Positions 9,935-19,833 of a DNA stretch of 64,000 nt are shown one piece after another; position 1 is the first letter of the stretch, and the number at the start of each line of letters is the position of its first letter. The stretch is taken from the NCBI GenBank assembly GCA_037044905.1, contig JBAOKB010000058.1, positions 274,205-338,204 on the forward strand, in the 5' to 3' direction. The notes beneath the pieces were generated by a model. That model was given only the letters and a program-made list of their open reading frames with translations, was not told the DNA's origin and did not search any database. A program made the translations under genes and the position numbers. This stretch comes from Hortaea werneckii (taxonomy: Eukaryota > Ascomycota > Dothideomycetes > Mycosphaerellales > Teratosphaeriaceae).

Positions 9935-10762
9935 AGGCCTTGCGTAAATAGCTACGAGATAAAGGCTCCGGGAAGCATTTCAGCACCCGTTGGAGACATT
10001 GTGACCACAGTATCTGCAGTTCCAGAGCGAATGTCTCCTCCAACACCTAAGGGTCCAGCCCTCGTTGGCCAGTATATTAGTGATAGACCCATGTACCCTG
10101 TGCCTCGCTCTTCGAAGGTGTTATTGATAGGGCGTGCAGGGGCGATTGCATGGTCTTTTGGTATCTCAATCATGGGGTTTCTTGGTCGGCAGTGATCCTT
10201 GCACTTTCCAATGGGATGCCATTTCGTGTCTATGTGTTGCGGATGAATCACTGCATGTTCGGACAATTTGAGCACTCAAATTTTCAACTGGGGACATTTT
10301 AATCGCAGATCCTGATGAATCCAAGCAAAGCATCAACCTGTCTCGCAATTCTCATTAGCTTTTCATATTTCCGATATTGACGAAAGATTTGACAAATGTT
10401 CAAACACAAAATTATCTCGATGGACGAACAGGACCACAATGAGATGGAATCCACTCTGAGCCACATGGATGTGTGTTGATAACCCTAAGCAACCCTACCC
10501 GCCTAAATTCCTCAATACCGAATTTCGACGGGAAGAGAAACACAGCTAGCTCAGTTGCGAATCGCAAAAAGCACTCAGGAGATTTGAGAGCCTATAAGAC
10601 CATATAAGAGAGTGAAGGCAATCAGCATACCTACGAACGATACATACACAGCGAATCACAATTTCCAGCTGTTGGACAATTCTAATTGTACGATGCTTTC
10701 TAGCACTACCTTCACCAAAACCATCGCTAAGCATTCAGACATCTATGCGTTGATCGACCATT
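9935..10762. other. Convergent intergenic stretch, STR2 to APC1
   Basis: Both neighbours end here, so 828 bp holds two 3' UTRs. It is more AT-rich than the coding flanks, with T- and A-rich patches at 10340-10420. A TAGCTCAGTTG string at about 10549 resembles a tRNA A box but has no matching B box. I see no gene. Confidence 0.5.
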
Positions 10763-13700
10763 TCAGCCATTGCCGCCGCCAATCTCCCTCGCTCTTGCGT
10801 CGACACGAGCCCGCAGCGCTGGGATAAGCTCATCTCCTAACCACCTAAAGGTCCCACCACCCTCATCTTTCACCTTCTCTGCCCATGCAAACAGTAGACG
10901 TAGATTCCAGAGCGTGTCCTTGTCCATCGTCCCAGCCGCCTTTTGCAGTGTCAGCCTATCATCGATGACCGTCCCTCGCCCGTCAACCAGCATCGAACTG
11001 TGTACATCGGGCGGCAAAACGAGCTCAATGTCTGACTTCTTCGGCCTGCCAAGACCCGGGAGTTCGAAGATAGCCGCAACGGCGCTGGTGATGTGATCAG
11101 ATACACGAGCGTCGTTGAGAGCGGCCATGGTCGCGCTGAAGGCAGAGTTGTGTGCTTCCGAAGCATGGCAGCGACGGACATGAATGACCTGGCTTCTACG
11201 GAAACCATCCAGGTGACTGGGGTTGTTGACAAAGTCGAGCGTGACCTTCCAATATGCGGGATCATTGGTTTCGATAGTCTGGATGGTTTCAAGGTCTGGG
11301 AGCAAGCATGGTGCCTTGAATGCTCTGGTCGATCCGTCCTTAGCAGTTAGCAAGATGGACATCGGAACCGGACGATGAGTATCGACGTCTTCTGCCACAA
11401 GGCACCTGGCTTCTGCGGCGAAAACCCACAAGTGACGGAACGCTTGCAGGTGCACTCGATTGTCGTGGACGTCCATAGGGAAGAGTGGATAGAATGCACA
11501 CATGAGAGACGCAATGGCGAAGTCAGATGTGCTGAGAGTGTACGTGCCACCCCCCATGAACAAGACGCCAACTGCCATATGCGTCGCAAGATGCGATCCA
11601 TAAGGCGTCTCGGAGTCGGTACGCCCATGTAGGCGGCGGAGACGACGAAAGGTAACAAGGTCGCCAGTCCCCGCCATGACCATTGCAGCAGACAAAGCAA
11701 GCACATCGATGCACCGGCGGACAGTCGAGCGCGCAAGCTTGGCATCATAGAAATGGCTCTGGCCGCTGATCATATAGAATGTATCGAGCAGCTCGACAAT
11801 CTCGTCTCTGGCCTGCTCGTTTCCACTACCGGCATACTTGAGACCCAACGCCCAGGCCAGTCCTGTCGCAATGTTGTAGAAGGGCACATCAGAAGTGCTG
11901 AAAGGGTACTTCCCATGAGCCTCATGGATCTGCGATATCCTACCCATGTAGCACCTTGGGAGATTCTTTTGAATCCATCCAGTTTGGGAGTCATCTCTCA
12001 CATCTGGCCCAGGTGACACCGTCTTAATCGAATTCCAATCGATTACGTGCCGCGCCATTGCGCGTAGCATAAGCATGTCAGGTCGTACATGATCATACTG
12101 TGCCTCTGTATCTGGTATGTCAATCTTTCGCGCAACGGCTTGATCACCAGACTTCATGTAGATCATAGCTATTGCCATGACTGCACCAGCGGTAGCTCTG
12201 TCAAACACGTGCACCGCGTGGACAGGGCGTGGACCCACTGCGACGGCAAGAAGTCGCTCTGGCAGGAACAAACCATGCAAGCCACTAAGGTGTTTTCCTT
12301 TACCCAGGTTGATAAAGCCAAGCGCAAAGCCAGCTGCTAGCCTGTATGACTCGTCTTTCAACGGGTCAGGCCCACTGTCGGGGTCTTCCACCTCCATGAA
12401 TTCGATTTCAGAGAGCATGATTTCGCTCATCCGCCTGTGTTGCGTGCTGTAGTACAGCAAACCGATGCCCATCAAGCCTGCGGTCTGTGTGATGTGTGAA
12501 ACGTTGAGCTCAGCAGCACCAGCTGGTAGCATTCGAGTGATATGCACAGAGAGCATCCGAGTGATCAGGCCATCCATTGTTCCCAAATATGATGCTGAGA
12601 GGCCCAAAAGCAGACCAACCGAAGTCATAGTGTGCTTTGGGGTGAGGTATTTGAACGATAGCCACTTGGCGAGTGACCGAAGATGACCACCAAGACCTAG
12701 CGCTAGCAAGAGTCCAGCGTGTCTATTTGTCAGATCGCTGGGCTTATTGAAAGCGATCCAAGAAGTGTCAATCCCTTTCGCATTATGTGAGATCCTCAAG
12801 CCAGCTGATACACCAGCGTGAAAGTACGCCCAGCCGAACTTTTCCTCGCTCATACCGCTCCGATCGATGGTCAGTACATGTGCCATTGGCTGCATTAAAC
12901 AGACAGAGCTGAATCCAGAAATCGGGTACTTTTCCGTGAGCAGCGGTGTCTCACACTGGTAATGCACCATTCCATCTCCAGAAGGAAGAGACAACATCCG
13001 CAAAGCCACGAAGTGCATCACTCGACGTTGTTGCTCAAAGTGATGTGCATCGGTCCAGTCGGGCTGTTTCGGGCATTCGCCAATCTGTGGCGTTGGCTGT
13101 TGGTAGCGCAAAACGTGCACCGCATCAACCAGCCTCCTGTCTTCGTTGAAAATGAGATTTGATATGGTGTTTCGGCTCGCCTCCCGGGTCTTGAGCGGAT
13201 GGGAGGTGTGGTCGACGGCATGAGCTACCGTCTGCACGTCCCTTGGCGGGGGAAGATTGTCCAAGTGGCCGTGCCTGCTGCCCTGACGGTGGCCAAATCT
13301 GCCGACCAGAAGATCCTCGCGACCGATCAAGTGTAGTAGACTGGGCGCCCAAGAAGTCGGAGGCTCTCTTTCACATCGGGCAATAGCCTCTCTGAAAGGA
13401 GCAGCCACGGCTGCCGGGAGAGTTTCAAGCATGTCGATGTCAACATTGTGTCTCTCCATGGACTCGACGACTGCTGTAGGATGGGCAGAAAGGTTAGCTG
13501 TATCTTGAAATACATGTGAGATGGCGCAAAGTCTAGGCGTAAGTCTTTCCCCATCCCTCGTGTAATGCCTGGAAAGATCGTTCGAGAGATCCAGGCTTGC
13601 AATGTCTGACAAGGATAGAAAACGCTGGCTCCATTGCTGAGAGAGGCCTAGCTCGAACCACTCGAACGCCGTCAATGGCTCTTTCATAAGTCGAAGATCC

Positions 13701-16651
13701 AACGTCGGGGGTGTGTTCATGTGCAAAAAGCTCCAGCAATCGAAATCGGCACCTTCGAGGCTGTAATACGTGGAAGACGCTGGGCTCCATGCATCGCTAC
13801 CAAGCATGATACCAAGTTGCGCGATGACACAGGCTAGCGGTTGTCTTATTTCGTGCATCGGCCCCAAAACATCCAGCTTTTGCTCCTCTCTGTAGACATG
13901 CAGCGCTAGCATTGTTTTCATGCCGCACTGCTTTGCTAGTTCGATGGAAGCATGTGGTTGGTTTTGCTCATCAAGTCGCTGGGCTTGGTCATGCGCGAGC
14001 ATCGCCGCAAGCATTAACAGCTGGTCTTTTGTCTTGTCTTGTCGATTGTGGCCGATAGGCGAGGAAGATTTGGAAGTTGTAGAGGAGTAATTGCTTGCCG
14101 ACATCCATGACCAGGAATTTCGTGAGCAAATTTGTGATGCCTGCCGTTTTTGACCCATCTTAGCAGCGTTGGTATCCGGTGTCTTTTTCTTGCCGGCTGC
14201 CACTTTTGACAGATTCAATGATGCACGAGCCTTTTCATCCAGCAATGGCACAAGAGGGCGGAGAGCAGCAGCTACAAACGCAATGAACTCTAGACTACTC
14301 GCACTGCCTGCACAGGTATCCGCATGTTCCGTGAGCCATGCAAAGGAGGCGCACCAGGTGGGTCGAACTCTCTGAGCTTCTGCAGAAGGTAGCACATGCT
14401 CACATGCACGCATGAGAGTATCTATTTGGGGCGATTCCGGGCGTAAGCGCAAACGCCGCCGATGGTGCACTGCTTTAGCATCAATTTCATCGTAGTGGCC
14501 GTGCTTTCCTGCGTGGCTATACGAAATGGAGCTGTCAGGCTGCTGTATAGTTCTGCTTTTGCCAACGTCTTTGTCTTTAAGACCATGGCGTAGCGGCAAG
14601 TCCAATGAACTGTAGACTCGATAAGAAGCAGAAGGTGGAAGCGGACACACTTCCTGGGCATCTGGAGACAATATCAATCCAGCCCCGTCAATAAGGATTG
14701 CTTTCAGGCCTCCCTCGGCGATTTCAATAATGTCTGAGCATGTACCCATGTTGTTTTCCGAGGCCACCATGGGAATTTGCACTTGCGGTGAGGTGGACAA
14801 CTCGGGCCACAGAGTGCGTTGCTTGACCAACAAGCTCAGACAATTCAAGGCCGAAGTGGGTTTGTTGTGCACATAAACATTCACTTTCACGTCGCTGGAC
14901 GTACGCGATGTCTGTGGGTCTTGAAGCACGGCCACGCGAAACTGTTGCGCTGCTAGAGTGTGATTGCTTCCCTCAGCAAGAGGGAATGAATGCAGTTTTC
15001 GGACTACAAGTTCACGCTTGAACTCTTCGTCCGCGCCACCAAAGACATTGTCGGCACCTGCTGCCTCTAACGTTGCGCGGATGTGTCTTACAACACTTTC
15101 CACATTCTCCTCATCGTCGAAGCCTCCGTTGCGGTCGAGTTCCATGAAATCGTCGTCCGGCCCGATGCTGCGGCTAAAAATGCTTCCTGGAGTTGATCCA
15201 CGGCTCTTGCGATGACCATAACTCCTGCGTTCGTTGTGACCTCCGAATGAAGTGTTACGCCGGTTGCTATGCCCACCGAAACTGGCATTAGAGGCGTTCT
15301 GGCTAGCTCTGAAGTCTTGATTGAGTGAGCTGATCCTCCGGGTCTCCCTTGCAGTCTGCTGAGAAGTATTTGGTTGGTAGTCAGGGTCCATTTGAGACGC
15401 CATAGCAGCTTCCTCCTCTTGTCTCGTCTTCTTTCGGGACTTTGGTGCCGCAGGCTCGCCCGGTGGTCGTAATGTCCCTCCTGCAAGACTCTCCCTGTTG
15501 TCGTCACGAGCCCTGACTGCTGGTGTTGTAGCTCCAGTGCCTAAATTGGCATTCAAAAAGGAACTTCGGCGTGTAGCTTTGGCTGCTTTCTGATCCGCGC
15601 GCTGCTTCAGCAGGTCTTTGAGAGACCTTTCTTCGATGTACCAAGCTTGCCACACCGTCAATGCCCGGAGATCCTGATTAGCAGTCACCATGAGCATAAG
15701 AGACCCGGTGGAATCTACTTCCCTCTTGCGGGATGCATAGATGATCTCTTCTGCCGGATCTAGGGTTTCGAACTCCACCGTCAAGCCGGCCTTCGATTTG
15801 CCCGGTAGACGTGGGCGCTGATGCTGCAGAGAGTATGTCACCACTCCAAAGTCGGAAAGCGGGTTTGTCAAAGTATACAGACGGGCGAAATCTCGCTGTT
15901 CAGGCTTTCCCGGCGTGCCAAAGGCATCATTAAACAAATTGTCTAGCTTGCCATTGCCTCCTCCAAGAGGACTTGGTTTCAAGGGCTGAGAGCCACCAAA
16001 GCTCCTCGCGAGAGAGGGAGATTGAAGGTAGGAAGAGTTTGCAGTCAATTGCGTCGACAAGAAGGAATTTGGTGGTGCGGCGGGCACTCGAGGTGTCGAA
16101 GTAGACGCAGCCGCTGTAGCTGGTTTGCGCTGGATAAGGCATCCCTTTGCGGCCGGTAATACCCTCTCGACCTCGAACGGCAAGTCAAGAACATGGCTGG
16201 CACCATGTAAGAAGTACACATGCGCCTTTGTCTTCAGGAAAACCACAAGCGCTCGCGTAGCATGATCCTCGTCATCTCGAGAGCACTCAATGGATTCATT
16301 GGCGAACGGTCGCCTTCTATCCTGCGAACATTTGGCATCCCCATCAGCTGGGGCCTGAAGCGCATTTGAGCCTCTTTTCACTTCGCCACCATTAGAGAAA
16401 TTCGCCAGTATAGCCTGGTCCACTTCCTCTCCCTCCAGATCAAATCGGTACACGTTCCGCACGAAACTGCCTTGAGACCAAGCCACGCAGTTTTTGGTGA
16501 CCAAGAGTTCTTCTTCTTCGTCGCTCCGTGTATCTGCATATGTCTCCCACTGATAGAGACTTGGTTTCGGATCCTGTGGTAATATACCTTCCCGGATCAG
16601 GTAGGGTAGTGCGACGGGCGTGTGCACGCCCATGGACTCCACCTTGGCCAT
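10763..16651 (-). CDS. APC1: Anaphase-promoting complex subunit 1 (APC1/BimE/Cut4)
   Basis: One uninterrupted frame of 1962 aa, a normal length for fungal APC1. The N-terminus (VALPYLIREGILP, then an acidic stretch and VAWSQGSFVRNVYRFD) begins a WD40-like propeller that runs to about residue 700. It is interrupted by a Ser/Arg-rich disordered insert at about residues 370-510 containing two copies of a SFGGHxxRR motif. The C-terminal half carries the PC (proteasome/cyclosome) repeats, best seen at RHAGLLLALGLGGHL, TSVGLLLGLSASYLG and TAGLMGIGLLYY near residues 1310-1400, and AAGFALGFINLGKG after them. APC1 is the scaffold of the cyclosome, the ubiquitin ligase driving mitotic exit. Its start faces the Nup37-like gene across 243 bp. 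A second ATG six codons in could also be used. Confidence 0.95.
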   Translation of the reverse strand: MAKVESMGVHTPVALPYLIREGILPQDPKPSLYQWETYADTRSDEEEELLVTKNCVAWSQGSFVRNVYRFDLEGEEVDQAILANFSNGGEVKRGSNALQAPADGDAKCSQDRRRPFANESIECSRDDEDHATRALVVFLKTKAHVYFLHGASHVLDLPFEVERVLPAAKGCLIQRKPATAAASTSTPRVPAAPPNSFLSTQLTANSSYLQSPSLARSFGGSQPLKPSPLGGGNGKLDNLFNDAFGTPGKPEQRDFARLYTLTNPLSDFGVVTYSLQHQRPRLPGKSKAGLTVEFETLDPAEEIIYASRKREVDSTGSLMLMVTANQDLRALTVWQAWYIEERSLKDLLKQRADQKAAKATRRSSFLNANLGTGATTPAVRARDDNRESLAGGTLRPPGEPAAPKSRKKTRQEEEAAMASQMDPDYQPNTSQQTARETRRISSLNQDFRASQNASNASFGGHSNRRNTSFGGHNERRSYGHRKSRGSTPGSIFSRSIGPDDDFMELDRNGGFDDEENVESVVRHIRATLEAAGADNVFGGADEEFKRELVVRKLHSFPLAEGSNHTLAAQQFRVAVLQDPQTSRTSSDVKVNVYVHNKPTSALNCLSLLVKQRTLWPELSTSPQVQIPMVASENNMGTCSDIIEIAEGGLKAILIDGAGLILSPDAQEVCPLPPSASYRVYSSLDLPLRHGLKDKDVGKSRTIQQPDSSISYSHAGKHGHYDEIDAKAVHHRRRLRLRPESPQIDTLMRACEHVLPSAEAQRVRPTWCASFAWLTEHADTCAGSASSLEFIAFVAAALRPLVPLLDEKARASLNLSKVAAGKKKTPDTNAAKMGQKRQASQICSRNSWSWMSASNYSSTTSKSSSPIGHNRQDKTKDQLLMLAAMLAHDQAQRLDEQNQPHASIELAKQCGMKTMLALHVYREEQKLDVLGPMHEIRQPLACVIAQLGIMLGSDAWSPASSTYYSLEGADFDCWSFLHMNTPPTLDLRLMKEPLTAFEWFELGLSQQWSQRFLSLSDIASLDLSNDLSRHYTRDGERLTPRLCAISHVFQDTANLSAHPTAVVESMERHNVDIDMLETLPAAVAAPFREAIARCEREPPTSWAPSLLHLIGREDLLVGRFGHRQGSRHGHLDNLPPPRDVQTVAHAVDHTSHPLKTREASRNTISNLIFNEDRRLVDAVHVLRYQQPTPQIGECPKQPDWTDAHHFEQQRRVMHFVALRMLSLPSGDGMVHYQCETPLLTEKYPISGFSSVCLMQPMAHVLTIDRSGMSEEKFGWAYFHAGVSAGLRISHNAKGIDTSWIAFNKPSDLTNRHAGLLLALGLGGHLRSLAKWLSFKYLTPKHTMTSVGLLLGLSASYLGTMDGLITRMLSVHITRMLPAGAAELNVSHITQTAGLMGIGLLYYSTQHRRMSEIMLSEIEFMEVEDPDSGPDPLKDESYRLAAGFALGFINLGKGKHLSGLHGLFLPERLLAVAVGPRPVHAVHVFDRATAGAVMAIAMIYMKSGDQAVARKIDIPDTEAQYDHVRPDMLMLRAMARHVIDWNSIKTVSPGPDVRDDSQTGWIQKNLPRCYMGRISQIHEAHGKYPFSTSDVPFYNIATGLAWALGLKYAGSGNEQARDEIVELLDTFYMISGQSHFYDAKLARSTVRRCIDVLALSAAMVMAGTGDLVTFRRLRRLHGRTDSETPYGSHLATHMAVGVLFMGGGTYTLSTSDFAIASLMCAFYPLFPMDVHDNRVHLQAFRHLWVFAAEARCLVAEDVDTHRPVPMSILLTAKDGSTRAFKAPCLLPDLETIQTIETNDPAYWKVTLDFVNNPSHLDGFRRSQVIHVRRCHASEAHNSAFSATMAALNDARVSDHITSAVAAIFELPGLGRPKKSDIELVLPPDVHSSMLVDGRGTVIDDRLTLQKAAGTMDKDTLWNLRLLFAWAEKVKDEGGGTFRWLGDELIPALRARVDARAREIGGGNG

Positions 16652-16894
16652 TCTGCTTCGGACAGTCCAGTCGCTCTCAGCATCTTCCTATCTGTACTGC
16701 GACAGGCAATAAGTCGGCGGTAAGCCGAAGATTGAATGTTTTCGCTTGCAGGTGCTGCATGCAGGTCAAAGGAAAGTGGGGCGTCAACTTTCGGAGACGC
16801 GTTCACGCGTCAAGCTTCCGCTTCCAGCGGCAGGCACTTCAATTTGTAGACACTATCATTCTCGTTCCGAGCAGCAACAGCGTCGTACGCAAGC
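16652..16894. promoter_or_regulatory. Divergent promoter between APC1 and the Nup37-like gene
   Basis: Start codons of two cell-division/nuclear genes face away across 243 bp. No TATA-like or named site is evident. Both 5' UTRs must lie in this interval. Confidence 0.4.
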
Positions 16895-18735
16895 ATGGAG
16901 CCCAAGGTCACGAGAGGTGACAGGAAGCTCCACTTAAGGTGCGCTCAGTCTTATCGGTTGTGTGTCTTACACTCTTCTGACAGGATTCTTCCGACCACAG
17001 CTACGAGGTGCCGCATCGCATTCACGATGCCCACATCTATCCAATAACTGCCCCGAATGGATCGACGGTTGCGATCTACGGCCATGAATCAGGAATACGT
17101 ATACTGTGGAGGGGAGGCAGAAGGCGCCAGGACCGGGACAACCACAGGGCTGGCCAGACTTCGAGCAGCCGGAGTGGAAATCAAGACGTTATAGTTATCG
17201 ACGATGACGAAGACATGCAAGAATCTGCGTCCGTCGCTGATGCATCATACGAGGATGGTGAAGAGGAGCAGGACTCTGACTGTCCATATCAGAGCATACT
17301 GCAGATGGTCGAAGTGGATATAGGCACTGAGGTCCTGCATCTTACGGTACCCGTCATGCCAAGTGCCCTTCCTTCCGCGAGGAATAAGACGATGCGATCA
17401 CACGGGCTGGTTGTGGCAGGATGTGCCGACGGACAGCAGCGCGTGCTGAGATTCTCATTGGCACCGCCGACCGATTTTGAGAAACAGACCACCGCGGAAC
17501 AAATTGCCCGGAACGAAATCATCCTTCCTCCCTCGGACGCCTTATGCAATGGCGTCGCGGCCACAATAGTACCTAGCGAAGCTGTTGACAGTCGTGGCGA
17601 GAGCGACGCGAGCAACTTCTTGATGGTGGCGGTTATCACAAAGAAGCTTTCCATCTACCAATTTGCCATCTTCAACGACCTGGCAGCGCTAAGTCCAGAC
17701 GTGGAGGAGAAGCTTGTAAGCCTTCCGCACGCAGCATTGGGTGTAGCGTTTCACCCGTCGCAAAGGTTGGCGCATCTCCTCATTTCTGACGCTTCTGGGG
17801 CCATCCGCATTTACGACCCTCTTTCACCAACTCTCGCCTCTGCACGCCCTTCATCATCGGGCTCCGAACCTGACCAGCCGCCCTCCACATCTTTTGGTAG
17901 ATGGATTTCTACCTTTCAGACCTCTTTCGCTGGCGGTCCATCAGGCTTGGCTAAGCGGAAGCATCTGCTTGATGCAAAATGGATCATGGGCGGGAAAGCA
18001 GTGCTAGTGCTCTTAGATGATGGTGAATGGGGTATCTGGGATGTCTCAGGCTCCTCTCAGACCAGTAAGAACATCGAGGCGTTCGTCCTTAACGGCTTTC
18101 TTGGCACATACTCGGTCTCAGAATCAGCTGAACCGACTAAACAACGCCGAGGCCAATCCAAGCTAGCACCGATGACACCCAATACGCGTAAAGCAAAAGC
18201 CGAGGCTCTGTTCAGTGGGCCGACAAAGGTTCCAGGAGTAGCAGCGAAAGGCGGCATTTCTGTCTCCGCAAGCAATAGCAGAACGGGGCAAGTGGATGAG
18301 AGCGTAGTCATGTGGTATAATGGTGATGTTTACGCTATTCCGAGCCTACAGCAATTCTGGCAGCGAAGTACGAACAGCGGAGGAGGATTTGGATCTTTGT
18401 ATTCGCCTGGTCTTACTCACGTCACCGACATCAACCTCAGAAACGAGGAAATCACTTCCATCTCTCAATTCGACTCGACATCAAACAGCTTCGGCCAGAT
18501 GAATACCCAACGAGACCTCCTGGTTTCCGCCGAGCACCGCTTCATCGTCCTCCAAACATTGCGACCGTCTACCCCATCCCGCATGCTGTTTCAGCAAGTT
18601 GCTGAACGCCCGGCTTCACGGGATCAGCGTATGCTTGATGCCGGCGAACTGGATCTTGGCGGGATGGATCGCATGCTAGACAACATGGCCAATGGCGACG
18701 CGAGACCGCGCCGCGTTGGATTTGCAGCATCATAA
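16895..18735 (+). CDS. Nup37-like nucleoporin (WD40-type propeller)
   Basis: Two exons: 16895-16938 and 17001-18735, with a 62-nt intron (16939-17000) that starts GTGCGC and ends CCACAG, with a CTGAC branch site. Only this acceptor keeps frame and gives the N-terminus MEPKVTRGDRKLHLSYEVPH, continuing RIHDAHIYPI...NGSTVAIYGHESGIRILWRGG, which matches my memory of the conserved opening of filamentous-fungal Nup37. The product is 592 aa. Propeller-like strands follow, for example GLVVAGCADGQQRVLRFS, HAALGVAFHP and LLISDASGAIRIYDP, with an acidic linker at residues 70-95 and Ser-rich loops later. Nup37 belongs to the Nup84/Nup107 Y-complex of the nuclear pore. The propeller is clear; the Nup37 identity is moderate and could be another WD40-type protein. 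Confidence 0.6.
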
Positions 18736-19833
18736 CATTGCATAACTCTCTTCACTCTGCATTGACGATACCCTCGAAGCGTAACGTAGCTCGCAAACCA
18801 AACCCGCACATAGTCTACGACGCCTTGCCCCTTTTCCATTTATTCCTTCAATTTCCCCCTTGCGCACAATTTTACTCTCACACAGGTTCCTCTTGGGAAA
18901 GACCATTCGCGTGGCAAGGTGGAGCATCTACTCGAGGCAAATGAGACCTGCTCAGTATTACACGCGATAAACCAATGCCACTCCGGTCTACGAGAAGTCA
19001 GTTGTGGTCGCAAGACTCTGCTGATGTAAGAGACACTCCGCCCTCCCGACTCTTGGCCTGCTTCATAGCGGAAGTCGATTGTGAGGTTGTGCAGGAGGGA
19101 GATGGCTGGCAGCAGCAAGGCTTTAAGTTCCCACTCCACCTGTCCGCAAGGACTGCATAGTGGTGTTGTGGTGTTTATAGTAATATCAGCCGCTACAGAC
19201 CTTTTCAAAGGAATCACTGTCCTCGAAGCAGAACGTGAAGGTAGAGCCTCCTTGGCATACTTTACTTCGACTGGCTTTGTGATGGTCTGACGACTGTGTT
19301 GCCGCTATCGTGAAGGCGGACGTGCATGTGACCGATGGTGATTGACTGCTGGTAGTTCTTTTCTTTTTTCTCTTTTTGAAGTTGTGGTCTTTCGAGTGCT
19401 ACCCTCGAAGACTGTTTCATTGTGATTCAAAGAGTTAGCTTGATAAAAGCTAGAAGGGACTTTCAATCAAATGCTGTCTTATTCACTAGATCTGAGATCA
19501 AATTGCAGCCGAAGCGGTCGTCGGATGAGGTGCATTTAAGAGGCGCATGCAAGTCGCGTGACTTCGCGTCGAAAGAGCTCATAGCGGCGCGTATTCCCGC
19601 ATCTTGTCTGCCTTCTGAGCGAGCCCGACTTCAGACTTCCGTACATCTTATCCCTCGTATATCTCGACATGGCTCGATCCTGAGACAGTCTTTCCTTTAC
19701 GATTAATTGACTCGGAGCGGCGGCCGGAAAGCATGATTCGTGCGACTGCATGCTAGGCTGCACCACTTTCCCTATATCCCTACATCTCCCTTAGTCTCCT
19801 GCGCCTTTACGTTCTCTACTTCTCATTACAATC
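18736..19833. other. Intergenic, 1.1 kb upstream of MSN5
   Basis: Holds the 3' UTR of the Nup37-like gene and the MSN5 promoter. Short open frames on both strands have no recognisable content. Pyrimidine-rich tracts at 19770-19832 just before the MSN5 ATG are typical of fungal core promoters. Confidence 0.5.

Noticed and set aside
10545..10600. tRNA A-box-like string TAGCTCAGTTG
   Set aside because: No B box or acceptor-stem pairing follows within 100 bp.
16528..16920. 130-aa plus-strand frame between APC1 and the Nup37-like gene
   Set aside because: It overlaps the APC1 N-terminus in antisense and contradicts the spliced Nup37-like start.
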